From contig CP099514.1 of NCBI GenBank assembly GCA_025809375.1, forward strand, positions 1,674,001 through 1,738,000: a stretch of 64,000 bases of DNA, in the 5' to 3' direction. Both the position numbers and the translations under genes were made by a program. Positions 50,946-60,605 of this stretch are shown here, one piece after another. The first letter of the stretch is position 1, and every line of letters begins with the position of its first letter. Under the pieces are notes generated by a model, which did no database searches, was not told the DNA's origin, and saw nothing but the letters and a program-made list of their open reading frames with translations. This stretch comes from Bacillus zhangzhouensis (GTDB lineage: Bacteria > Bacillota > Bacilli > Bacillales > Bacillaceae).

Positions 50946-50957
50946 ATCGCTTTTTTT
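50919..50957 (+). terminator. Intrinsic terminator of ypdP-ypdQ
   Basis: AAGCGATTCATC/GATGAATCGCTT arms, then seven T; overlaps the end of ypdQ. Confidence 0.88.
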
Positions 50958-50987
50958 CGGTTATGCTAATGTATGAGGTGATACTGA

Positions 50988-51113
50988 TTGGATAAAGAGA
51001 ATAAAGGTCGTGTCACAAATGGGACAACCCCTCAAGGTGATGCGCAAACAAAAGATAAGCAGCCACTATCTCAGCTCGAAAATAGAGCGAAGAAAAGCAA
51101 TACAAAAAGGTGA
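50988..51113 (+). CDS. sspL: Small acid-soluble spore protein L
   Basis: 41 residues from TTG 50988, behind GAGGTGAT. The pattern DK.KGR.T.G.TPQGD and the tail LENRAKKSNTKR match SspL of B. subtilis, a minor forespore SASP. Followed by its own hairpin. No convincing sigma-G promoter was seen, possibly because it overlaps the ypdQ terminator. Confidence 0.88.
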   Translation: MDKENKGRVTNGTTPQGDAQTKDKQPLSQLENRAKKSNTKR

Positions 51114-51118
51114 ACCTT

Positions 51119-51146
51119 AGAGATCGGCTTAGCTGATCTCTATTTT
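51119..51146 (+). terminator. Intrinsic terminator of sspL
   Basis: AGAGATC (51119-51125) and GATCTCT (51135-51141), then ATTTT; the ypcP stop lies in the loop. Confidence 0.65.
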
Positions 51147-52017
51147 ACTTAACCGATTCACCATCGGTTCAATTCCTTTGATTTGATGATGCCGCAGCAT
51201 GGCAACAGCCCGTTCTTGATTGATGTTCATCTTCGTTTCATCAATTGGACAACTTAGCGGGACATCACATTTGATCTCTGCCAATAGACGGGAGAGCTTC
51301 AAATCTTCTAATCCTGCTTGCATGTTCTTTTGCTGTGCAGTCGTTAGTTCATGAACATTTTCTAATAATCCGTCAATGGTTTGATATGTTTGAATAAATT
51401 TTAATGCTGTTTTTTCTCCGATTCCTTTGACGCCTGGGTAATTATCACTTGAATCCCCCATAAGTGCTTTCATATCAATCAGCGCCTTTGGAGAGATGCC
51501 CATTTCCTCTTCAAATAAGGCTTTTGTATAATGCTTATAGTTCCCGATCCCTTTTTGCATGAGAGCAACCGTCACTTGTTCATTCAATATCTGCAGTAAA
51601 TCTTTGTCTCCCGTTAGGACAGTCACACGCGCTTCTTTCTGATAGATTGCCGCCAGTGTGCCGATACAATCATCTGCCTCAAAGCCTTTTACACCAACGT
51701 TTACAATTCCTAGTTCTTCTGTCGCTTCCTTTGCTAAATCGAATTGCGGAATGAGCTCGACAGGCGCCTCTCCCCGATTTGCTTTATAAGCTTGAAACAA
51801 TTCATTTCGGTATGTTTGGCTTCCCATATCCCAGCAACAAACAATATGAGTTGGCTCAAATATCTGGACAGCCGTTAATAAATGCTTCAAATAGCCATTT
51901 ACTCCATTCGTCGGGGACACCTTGAGCATTTATCATAAAATTACGATGGACAGCCGTTGCATAAAACGATCTGAACAAAAGCGCCATGCCATCAACAAGT
52001 AGTACATGTTTATTCAT
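51129..52017 (-). pseudogene. ypcP: 5'-3' exonuclease YpcP, broken by a one-base frameshift
   Basis: ATG 52017 follows GGGAG and starts the usual YpcP N-terminus (HVLLVDGMALLFRSF). The frame runs to QGVP and then leaves the family sequence, ending at TGA 51858-51856. The remainder of the protein (TNGVNGYLKHLL onward, with CCWDMGS, FEADDCIGTLA, LTGDKDLLQ, GDSSDNYPGVKGIGEKTA) continues in another frame to 51129. Removing one G from the GGGG run at 51913-51916 joins both into a normal 295-residue flap endonuclease-like protein. Either a real mutation or a sequencing error. A downstream ATG at 51929 has no ribosome site. Confidence 0.9.
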
Positions 52018-52080
52018 TCTGATAAACTCCCTTTTTTTAAACAATACTCCTATTCTATCACAGAACATAGAATTCGACAT

Positions 52081-52121
52081 AAAAAAGGCGCCTTCTTCTT
52101 TTGGAAAAGAAGTGGCACCTG
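52081..52121 (-). terminator. Intrinsic terminator after the 37-residue ORF
   Basis: AGGTGCC...GGCGCCT outer arms and CTTCTTTT/AAAAGAAG inner arms, then TTTTTT on the minus strand. Confidence 0.8.
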
Positions 52122-52124
52122 GGG

Positions 52125-52238
52125 TTACTTTTGACCGTATTGCATTTTTTTCGATTCTGCTTCGGCGTAGGACGGCATCTCTTTTTGTTTTGGATTACGC
52201 TCATCCTGCTTTTTTGCATGCTGCTGTTTTTTTTCCAT
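52125..52238 (-). CDS. 37-residue Lys/Gln-rich hydrophilic protein
   Basis: Two adjacent ATGs (52241, 52238) follow AAAGGGGAAGG. The product is rich in Lys, Gln and Glu with a PSYAEAESKKMQYGQK tail and no hydrophobic core, the composition of minor small spore proteins. A strong terminator follows. Family not recognised. Confidence 0.55.
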   Translation of the reverse strand: MEKKQQHAKKQDERNPKQKEMPSYAEAESKKMQYGQK

Positions 52239-52299
52239 CATCCTTCCCCTTTCTCGGTTCACACCTTGTTAAGATGACCAAAAAAGAGAAAGTTACTCT

Positions 52300-52518
52300 T
52301 TACTTCTGTTTTCGTTCGACATATTCCCTGACCATATCAATCGTGACATGCTTACGCAGCGGCACAATACCGCCTCGTGCAAGCTCATTCATCTTCGAAG
52401 TAATCACATTGATGTCGTCAGTTGTAAATGGTTCGTTTTGTTCACACTTGAAAACAGCAGTTTCTATTGCCTGCTCTCTTTTCTGCTCAAGGCGCAAGAA
52501 AAGACTTGATTTGAGCAT
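52300..52518 (-). CDS. ypbS: YpbS, DUF2533 protein
   Basis: 72 residues, helical (LEQKREQAIETAVFKCEQNE; INVITSKMNELARGG). Place between dynA and ypcP matches B. subtilis ypbS. Function unknown. Confidence 0.7.
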   Translation of the reverse strand: MLKSSLFLRLEQKREQAIETAVFKCEQNEPFTTDDINVITSKMNELARGGIVPLRKHVTIDMVREYVERKQK

Positions 52519-52605
52519 GCTGTTTTTGTGAATGTGCGGAAATGTCTTTGTGTACGCTCGTCATTTTTTATCAACTGCTTTCTTTTTGATATAGTCTATC
52601 ATGAA

Positions 52606-55600
52606 TCAAATGCTGTTCAACTGGTTCTTCCATTCATTTGTTTGCTTGTATACTTGTTCTATCACTGCCTGCTCTTTCGCATCTGTTGTCAAGCTCATGA
52701 TAAAAGTTTGTTTTTGTTCACTCAGCTGCTTGAGCGCTTCTGTTTCATATCTTTCAGTAAAGGTCTTCACCATCATATCGTATCGGCTCTGTAATTCTTT
52801 TTTTTCTTTATCTGCCCATTTCGCCGTTAACTGGAAAAGAACATCTCGAATCGCTTCAATAAACGCTGCTTTCCCGTTCAGTTCAAAAAAAGCTTTCGCT
52901 GATTTTTGCTTCTTTAAGATCGGCTCAAACGGTGTCAGGTCCGCTTCCACTTCAATTTGTTTCAGCTCGGCATTTTTCTCAACTGGAGGCGACAGCCGGA
53001 GAGAAAAGTATGGATCTTCTGCACATGCAGCTTGCAACCCTTTCTCCCACTCCTCTTTGAAATATTGAATGATAAACGATTCCATTCGAATATCAAGCGC
53101 CTTTATCTCCTGTACAAATTCAAATTCATAATCCTTTAGCGCCTGTTCAAGCGATTTTTTCAACTTCTGCTTGAAGTCCCCTTGAGTTATTCCAGGGTAA
53201 AAGGCTGTCTTTAACAGGTCATTTGCATAAAGAGACAAGCGCTGAACAATGTGGTAAAGCTGTTCGTGCAAGTCCTTTTTCACACTTTCTGTCACTAGCT
53301 TAGATCGTTTGATACGGCTCATTTGATCAACGATGGCTTCATAGGATGTGTCTATCTTTTTCTTTTCCGCTTGCTTTTCATCTTCTGACTGATGCAGCGT
53401 CTCATGCAGCTTGCTGACTGTTCTGCATAATGTACTGGCTTCAAAATACAGCAGCTCAATCGCATCTTTCGTTAATTCTTCCTCAATAAAATAGTCGAGT
53501 TGTGTTCTAAGCTGTGCATACTGGTTATAAGGGGACTGCACCTTTCCTTCGATCTCTTCCTTACTGGATACATGATGAAGGTTTGGATGCCGGATGCCTT
53601 CTTTTGTGAGTTCATTTTTCACATAGTCAAAGACAGTTTCAAGCTCTGCTTGATCCTTTGCAAGATCAGCTGCATTGATAATAAAAAACATTTTATCCAT
53701 GCTAAATGAATCTTTTACAAGCCCGAGTTTACGTAAAAATGACCGGTCTGCTTTTGAGAAAGAATGCTGGTAGTAAGTTAAATAAAGAAGGGCATCAGCA
53801 TCCTTCATATATTGAAAGGCAATCTCTGTATGACGTTTATTCATACTGCTGGCGCCTGGTGTATCAACAATGGTCAATCCTTTATCTGTTAAAGGTGTAC
53901 TTAAATACACCGTCACTTCCTTCACCACACAAGAAACAGCCTCTTCTGCCACATATGGCTTTAATTCTTGAAGGGAGACATTAAGCGGCGTTTGTTTTTG
54001 AATGTAATCACGGAACTTTTTATGAGCGTTTAAAAAATGTTCAACAATAATGCGGTGATCCTGTTCAAGCTCTCTTTTTTTCAGCGTTCGCTCTAGTTTT
54101 GTTTGAAACGTATCACCTTTTTCTTCTGTTATAGAAAAACCAAGAATTTGATCGAGCTCTTCTAATATTTCCTGCTCGGTTTTGAACACCACTTTTACAC
54201 TTTCGTGCGGATGGTCTTCCGTCGGCCGCGTCAGCTTATTGATTGTGGCCGTAGTTGGTGTTGGAGATGATGGCAGCACCTTTCTCCCAATAAGGGCATT
54301 GGCAAACGAAGATTTCCCCGAACTAAAAGCACCGAATAAGGCGAGTGTAAATTCGTTCGCTTGCAGCCGCTTTGTTCGTTTTTCAAAGGACTTTCTTTGA
54401 GATTCAAGCGCGTTTAATGGCATTAAAATTTGAGAAAGCTGCGCAAACTGGTCAATCGACTGCGCTGTCGTGATATGCTGTGATTGACGCATATGATCAA
54501 GCTCTGTCTGCTGCTGATTTTCTTTCTCGCTTTCTTCCGCATGAGTTGACGTATGATTCTGCTTTAGCTCGTCATGCTGCACCCGATGTTTTTTCGCATA
54601 AAACCAATCTTCTTCGATCTGCTCATTCGTTCCGTTTTTCCATATATCCCATATATGCTCAATATCTCTTTTGATTTGCTCATTTTTTTCCATGCATTGC
54701 TCCAGCGTTTGGAGCTCCTGTGTTGCCTGAGCCCATTTATCTTGCTGCTTACCCTTTTCATTCTTGAGCTGGATTTTCAGCATCTCGGTCATTTGTTCAA
54801 TGAGTGGCATTGCTGTCTGTTTGGTCTGTCTCTTGAGTGCTTCACCAGCATCTTTTGCATATTGCAAGACGTATTCATTTGAAAATGTTGCACCATGATG
54901 GATCACCTTTTCAAGCAGTGATTCTTCTACAGGTGTTTCAAATGCCATCACTTGATTTAATAGTTCTTCACCAAGCTCATGCTTCTTGACTTCTTTTTTG
55001 AGCAGTTCAGCCATATGCCAGTCCACTTCTGCTTTCATTCTTGCTTTGACATCTGCTAAGAAATCGTTCGCCCGCTTTTCTTTTTCCTGCTCGGTTTTAT
55101 TTTTAGCGAACAGCAGTCCTACCTTAAAGCCAGGTGCTTTCGATTCAATATAATCACTTGCGAGCTCCCTCATTTTAAATGGGGTTAGGTTTGCATTTTT
55201 TAAAATGTTCTCAACTTCTGAAGACAATTCATCTTCTAACTGTTTTGCACCATTTTCAATGAAACGGCTTTTCGCTTCAAGTTGCTTGACTTCTTTTCTT
55301 TTTTCTTGAAGCAGTGAATCAAGATCCTCTTCCTGCAGCTCTCCTTTTAGTGAGTCAATATGTTCTTTTAAAACATTCTCTATTTTCTGCTCGGTATAGG
55401 CGCGACGGGATGCTTTCGGCAATGTTTGTAATTGTTGCAGTTTCTCGATGAAACGAATCATTTCGTTTCTTGGATGCGACTCATCGGTTACAGATGTAAA
55501 GTATAGATGTTCTTCTTCAATGCCTTCTTTTTGAAGCATATCAACTACTTGATTTTTGTAGTCTTCAAACGCTGTCTCATGCTCATCATGCCGATCGACT

Positions 55601-56202
55601 TGATTTACGATGAAATAAAGATTTGGCACTTTCTCTTTAATGGAGCGAATGAAACGAATGTTTTCCTCCGAATGAACATGGTTGTAGTGAACGACATAAA
55701 AAAGAGCATCTGCTTGATGAATAATAGACGAAGCAGATAAAAAGTGGGCATGATCCGTTGAATCAATTCCGGGCGTATCAATGAGTGCTACCTTTTCTTC
55801 CAGTCCTCTATAGTCACCGCTTATTTCCACTATTTCAATCTGTTCTCCATCCTTACAAAAACGCTGAACTGCTTCTTTATCATAAGAACCGCTCATTTTT
55901 GCAAAACGGCCATCTGAGGTGTGAAGCTTTACTTCACTCTCTCCTTTCCTCACTACGACCAAGTTTGCACTTGTTGGGATCGGGCTCGTTGGCAGGATGT
56001 GGTCATGAAGCAGATGATTGACAAGTGATGACTTTCCAGCAGAATAGTGGCCGGTAAATGCGATATACACTTCTTCTTCTGCTTCCTTTTTGATAATGGA
56101 TGCCAGTTTGGCTGCGCGTTCATAATCATTCCTTTTGAGAAGGCTTTGATATAAAGCACCTGCAGTTTGAACGAGCGAATCTCGAATAGACAAGTCTTTC
56201 AT
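52606..56202 (-). CDS. dynA: DynA, double bacterial dynamin-like GTPase
   Basis: 1198 residues made of two fused dynamin modules. First GTPase: P-loop GHYSAGKSS at 51-59, switch LIDTPGIDS, NQVDRHD. Second GTPase around residue 620: GAFSSGKSSFANALIG, VDTPGASSMNK. Each is followed by long helical stalk regions with coiled-coil character. B. subtilis DynA (YpbR) tethers and fuses membranes and protects against membrane stress and phage. Full length and undisrupted here. Isolated terminator upstream separates it from the Fur-box gene. Confidence 0.94.
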   Translation of the reverse strand: MKDLSIRDSLVQTAGALYQSLLKRNDYERAAKLASIIKKEAEEEVYIAFTGHYSAGKSSLVNHLLHDHILPTSPIPTSANLVVVRKGESEVKLHTSDGRFAKMSGSYDKEAVQRFCKDGEQIEIVEISGDYRGLEEKVALIDTPGIDSTDHAHFLSASSIIHQADALFYVVHYNHVHSEENIRFIRSIKEKVPNLYFIVNQVDRHDEHETAFEDYKNQVVDMLQKEGIEEEHLYFTSVTDESHPRNEMIRFIEKLQQLQTLPKASRRAYTEQKIENVLKEHIDSLKGELQEEDLDSLLQEKRKEVKQLEAKSRFIENGAKQLEDELSSEVENILKNANLTPFKMRELASDYIESKAPGFKVGLLFAKNKTEQEKEKRANDFLADVKARMKAEVDWHMAELLKKEVKKHELGEELLNQVMAFETPVEESLLEKVIHHGATFSNEYVLQYAKDAGEALKRQTKQTAMPLIEQMTEMLKIQLKNEKGKQQDKWAQATQELQTLEQCMEKNEQIKRDIEHIWDIWKNGTNEQIEEDWFYAKKHRVQHDELKQNHTSTHAEESEKENQQQTELDHMRQSQHITTAQSIDQFAQLSQILMPLNALESQRKSFEKRTKRLQANEFTLALFGAFSSGKSSFANALIGRKVLPSSPTPTTATINKLTRPTEDHPHESVKVVFKTEQEILEELDQILGFSITEEKGDTFQTKLERTLKKRELEQDHRIIVEHFLNAHKKFRDYIQKQTPLNVSLQELKPYVAEEAVSCVVKEVTVYLSTPLTDKGLTIVDTPGASSMNKRHTEIAFQYMKDADALLYLTYYQHSFSKADRSFLRKLGLVKDSFSMDKMFFIINAADLAKDQAELETVFDYVKNELTKEGIRHPNLHHVSSKEEIEGKVQSPYNQYAQLRTQLDYFIEEELTKDAIELLYFEASTLCRTVSKLHETLHQSEDEKQAEKKKIDTSYEAIVDQMSRIKRSKLVTESVKKDLHEQLYHIVQRLSLYANDLLKTAFYPGITQGDFKQKLKKSLEQALKDYEFEFVQEIKALDIRMESFIIQYFKEEWEKGLQAACAEDPYFSLRLSPPVEKNAELKQIEVEADLTPFEPILKKQKSAKAFFELNGKAAFIEAIRDVLFQLTAKWADKEKKELQSRYDMMVKTFTERYETEALKQLSEQKQTFIMSLTTDAKEQAVIEQVYKQTNEWKNQLNSI

Positions 56203-56295
56203 GACGATAAACCCCTTTGTTTTTAGAAAAGTCAGTTATGTATGTGATACCATTTTACACAAAATGAAGAGATTTTTCTTCTGATCTGAGGAAAT

Positions 56296-56354
56296 AAAAA
56301 AAAATCTGCTACCCGATCAGTCGCAAGTGACTGCGATCAGGAAGCAGATTTTTT
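56296..56354 (-). terminator. Strong terminator after the Fur-box small gene
   Basis: AAAATCTGCT pairs with AGCAGATTTT around an inner CTGATCGCAGTC/GACTGATCGG stem; nine T follow on the minus strand. The small gene stops inside it. Confidence 0.82.
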
Positions 56355-56429
56355 AGAAACACCTTTTAATACAAAGCCAATTAATAGGCTGTATACACAG
56401 ACCGTACCGAGTAAGAAAACCATTGTCAT
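56337..56429 (-). CDS. 30-residue membrane peptide with Fur-type control
   Basis: ATG 56429 follows GGTGATC (a second ATG is at 56423). The peptide is one hydrophobic span (VFLLGTVCVYSLLIGFVL) with a short basic tail (KGVSKKSAS). Two Fur-box-like sites lie just upstream and a strong terminator overlaps the stop, so it looks like a self-contained, iron-regulated unit. No family recognised. Confidence 0.6.
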   Translation of the reverse strand: MTMVFLLGTVCVYSLLIGFVLKGVSKKSAS

Positions 56430-56454
56430 GTGATCACCGTCCATCCTTCATGAT

Positions 56455-56469
56455 TGAGAATGCTTATCA
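56455..56469 (-). promoter_or_regulatory. Fur-box-like site 1
   Basis: TGAGAATGCTTATCA matches the 7-1-7 Fur motif TGATAATNATTATCA at 12 of 14 defined positions. Confidence 0.6.
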
Positions 56470-56490
56470 TTAATGAGAGTGTATCACAAT

Positions 56491-56505
56491 TGATAATGAT
56501 TTTCA
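56491..56505 (-). promoter_or_regulatory. Fur-box-like site 2
   Basis: TGATAATGATTTTCA matches TGATAATNATTATCA at 13 of 14 defined positions. It lies 36 bases from site 1 and overlaps the end of bpsB. Confidence 0.65.
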
Positions 56506-56508
56506 ATA

Positions 56509-57018
56509 TTAATTTAACAAATACTGATTGAGCGCTTTCTCTTCTGTTTGAATTCTCACGGCCATCATCCATCCATTTAAACATGTGAACAAAATGGCGG
56601 TAAAATAGGCATTAAATAAAAGCGGGATCAGCATAAGCTCAATCGCCACCACTGCATAGTTAGGATGTTTTAACCAGCGATAAGGTCCTTTTTTCACCAT
56701 CATCGCATTTGGTACAACTAAAATCTTTGTATTCCAATACGTCCCAAGAGAACATAATGCCCAGTATCGAATAACCTGTGTGGCCAGCAGAAAAACGAGC
56801 AGCACAAGAAAATAGCGAGACGGCGGCTTGTTTAACCCCCATACCTCAATCATGAGTGAGAGAAAAAATCCCGCATGCATAGCGACCATATAAGGATAAT
56901 GACCAGCCCCAAATTCAATGGCACCGATCGCTTTTACTTTCTTTTCATTTCTTTTGGCCACAAGCATTTCAATAAGCCGCTGGCAAACGAAGAAACCAAT
57001 GACGAGCCAAATGATCAT
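56509..57018 (-). CDS. bpsB: BpsB, isoprenylcysteine methyltransferase-like alkylpyrone O-methyltransferase
   Basis: Start at ATG 57018 after GGGAGGAGG (169 residues). Membrane protein with five helices and the ICMT-type C-terminal SAM region (GPYRWLKHPNYAVVAIEL). In B. subtilis BpsB methylates the alkylpyrones made by BpsA. Its ATG overlaps the bpsA stop (ATGA). Confidence 0.87.
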   Translation of the reverse strand: MIIWLVIGFFVCQRLIEMLVAKRNEKKVKAIGAIEFGAGHYPYMVAMHAGFFLSLMIEVWGLNKPPSRYFLVLLVFLLATQVIRYWALCSLGTYWNTKILVVPNAMMVKKGPYRWLKHPNYAVVAIELMLIPLLFNAYFTAILFTCLNGWMMAVRIQTEEKALNQYLLN

Positions 57019-58115
57019 GACAAGACCTCCTCCCATTTCATGAGCAGCAGCTCTGAGGAAAAGCCCGGACCAAGCGCTCCGCAAAGACCCATATCTCCAG
57101 CTTCAGCGGACTGATGTTCAAGATAATGCTTGATGACATACAAAACTGTGGCAGAGGACATATTCCCGTGTTGTTTAAGGACTTCTTTTGATGAAAAAAG
57201 CTGATCCTCTTGTAAGGATAGACTTTCAATATAGGCATCAATCACTTTTTTTCCTCCAGGATGGGCAAGAAAAACCGATAAGTCTTCTGCCGAATACCCT
57301 TGCTGCTTTAAAAAATGATCGACCTGCTCTTTTAACCAGCCTGAAATAATGGAAGGAATGTCACGGGAGAAAATAACCCGAAATCCGTCACTTGTAAATT
57401 CCCAGCCCATCACATCCTCAGACTCTTTCATTGTGACGGATTGTGTACCAATCACTTTAGGGACTGTTTTGAGATGGGTATATTCAGATGCACCTTTTTC
57501 TCCCGTTAACAGTACCGCTGCTGTCCCGTCTCCGAACAAAGATGTACCAATTAAATTGCTTTTTGATTGATCTTGCGGCTGAAAGGTTAAACTGCACAGT
57601 TCACAGGCGACAACCAGCACCTTTCTTTCTGGAAATGCCCTTATGTATTCGTAAGCCCGGGACAACCCTGCCGCTCCGCCTCCGCACCCTAATCCCCAGA
57701 TCGGCACTCGTTTCGTATAAGGCGAAAAAGGAAGAACGTTCATCAGTTTTGCATCAAGGCTTGGTGTCGAAAGTCCGGTGCTTGAAATAAAAAACAATGC
57801 ATCGATCTCTTCAAACGGAATCGGCTTTTTCAGGAACGCCCTCTCATGAAGACAATGGATGACCGCTTCTTTTGTATGAGCCAATGCTTTTTCCAAATAG
57901 AGATTATTTTTCTCCTCAAAAGAGTGGTGTGTCTGATACCATTCAATTGGCTGCACAAACTGTCTGCTCTCGATTTCCCCGTTTTGAAAAGCTCTCAGCA
58001 GCCGGTCGATATCTTTAAACGATCGTTGAAATTGGGATCTAGCAAAATCAGCCGCCTTTTTCTGATCCACATAATGTTTTGGCAGACTCGTTCCAACAGA
58101 AAGGATGTACGCCAT
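57015..58115 (-). CDS. bpsA: BpsA, type III polyketide synthase
   Basis: Start at ATG 58115, nine bases after AGAGGTG (366 residues). Chalcone synthase fold with catalytic Cys in GLGCGGGAAGLS, His in LAHPGGKKVID and Asn in HGNMSSATV. Makes triketide/tetraketide alkylpyrones from long-chain acyl-CoA and malonyl-CoA. First gene of bpsA-bpsB. Confidence 0.94.
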   Translation of the reverse strand: MAYILSVGTSLPKHYVDQKKAADFARSQFQRSFKDIDRLLRAFQNGEIESRQFVQPIEWYQTHHSFEEKNNLYLEKALAHTKEAVIHCLHERAFLKKPIPFEEIDALFFISSTGLSTPSLDAKLMNVLPFSPYTKRVPIWGLGCGGGAAGLSRAYEYIRAFPERKVLVVACELCSLTFQPQDQSKSNLIGTSLFGDGTAAVLLTGEKGASEYTHLKTVPKVIGTQSVTMKESEDVMGWEFTSDGFRVIFSRDIPSIISGWLKEQVDHFLKQQGYSAEDLSVFLAHPGGKKVIDAYIESLSLQEDQLFSSKEVLKQHGNMSSATVLYVIKHYLEHQSAEAGDMGLCGALGPGFSSELLLMKWEEVLS

Positions 58116-58223
58116 CGGCTTCTTCACCTCTTTTTTCGATTAATATTCCCTATCGAAAAAAGGATATACATGCCAAAACGTTACAATTCAGTCAAAATAT
58201 TTTCCTTCGTCTAACTTTTTGTC

Positions 58224-58252
58224 TTGACGTCAATTGATAAATATTGGATAAT
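58224..58252 (+). promoter_or_regulatory. Orphan sigma-A promoter of a candidate small RNA
   Basis: TTGACG (58224-58229), 17 bases, GATAAT (58247-58252), on the strand opposite both neighbouring genes. Confidence 0.65.
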
Positions 58253-58258
58253 ATAGGT

Positions 58259-58320
58259 GAAACATGATGTAGTTTTCCTCCTTCACAGGTTCGTTCTAAG
58301 CCAAGCGAACCTGCTTTTTT
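58259..58320 (+). ncRNA. Candidate ~62-nt intergenic small RNA
   Basis: Transcription from the orphan promoter would start near 58259. A perfect stem CAGGTTCG (58286-58293)/CGAACCTG (58306-58313) followed by CTTTTTTT ends it near 58320. The minus strand has no T-tract after this hairpin, so it does not serve bpsA or pbuX. No ORF with a ribosome site fits. The unpaired 5' part contains TTTTCCTCCTTCA (58273-58285), complementary to a Shine-Dalgarno sequence. Confidence 0.6.
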
Positions 58321-58325
58321 TATGC

Positions 58326-58353
58326 AAAAAAAACACCTCTTAATGAGAGGTGT

Positions 58354-58354
<1 letters not shown>
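58326..58354 (-). terminator. Intrinsic terminator of xpt-pbuX
   Basis: AACACCTCT/GAGAGGTGTT hairpin, then eight T on the minus strand; reaches into the pbuX stop. Confidence 0.85.
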
Positions 58355-60284
<1,930 letters not shown>

Positions 60285-60295
60285 TCAATTTTGCA

Positions 60296-60333
60296 TAAAA
60301 AAAGCATTGCTGTCCATGAGGAGCAAGCAATGC
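60296..60333 (-). terminator. Riboswitch expression-platform terminator of xpt
   Basis: GCATTGCT/AGCAATGC stem followed by seven T on the minus strand. Its TTGCTCCTCAT loop-side strand can alternatively pair with ATGAGTGAGCAA at the 3' side of the aptamer P1 (60379-60390), forming the antiterminator. Confidence 0.85.
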
Positions 60334-60383
60334 GAAAAGATCAACGGATCTTCAGCTCAAACAAGAGCTGTTTCATTTTGCTC

Positions 60384-60450
60384 ACTCATAGTCGGACCGT
60401 ATCGGCGTCCGGTAGAAACTTGCGTGCCATCATCACGCGATTATATGAGT
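60384..60450 (-). promoter_or_regulatory. Guanine riboswitch aptamer
   Basis: P1 arms ACTCATA/TATGAGT enclose the conserved purine-riboswitch core (TAATCGCGTG, then GCACGCAAGTTTCTACCGG, then GGTCCGACTATGAG). The specificity base before TAT is C (GACTAT), which selects guanine rather than adenine. Confidence 0.95.
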
Positions 60451-60464
60451 GTTATAGTGTTCAA

Positions 60465-60493
60465 ATTATAACAAGATTTCAGACGCTTGGAAA
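60465..60493 (-). promoter_or_regulatory. xpt promoter
   Basis: Extended -10 TGTTATAAT (TATAAT at 60465-60470) with a weak TTTCCA -35 17 bases upstream. Start about seven bases before the aptamer. Confidence 0.6.
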
Positions 60494-60507
60494 GCACTTT
60501 TCTAGGA

Positions 60508-60554
60508 AAAATAACGAACTTAAATAATAGATCAGAACAAAATGTTCGTTTTTA
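60508..60554 (-). promoter_or_regulatory. Candidate PurR (PurBox pair) site
   Basis: AATAACGAACTT and ATGTTCGTTTTT form an inverted pair around CGAA/TTCG, like the PurBox pairs that bind PurR upstream of B. subtilis xpt-pbuX. Located just upstream of the promoter. Confidence 0.5.
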
Positions 60555-60570
60555 GAATATTCAAGCATCA

Positions 60571-60599
60571 AAAAAAACACCCTCTCATGAAAGGGTGCC
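60571..60599 (-). terminator. Intrinsic terminator of ypwA
   Basis: CACCCTTTC/GAGAGGGTG hairpin followed by eight T on the minus strand. Confidence 0.82.
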
Positions 60600-60605
60600 C
60601 TTCTT

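Noticed and set aside
50939-50968. Sigma-G promoter of sspL
   Set aside because: TATGCTA is close to the -10 consensus but no -35 at correct spacing; TGAATC is only 13 bases away.
51129-51929. Separate 266-residue exonuclease starting at ATG 51929
   Set aside because: No ribosome site there, and the missing N-terminal motif is encoded intact just upstream in another frame; a frameshift explains both.
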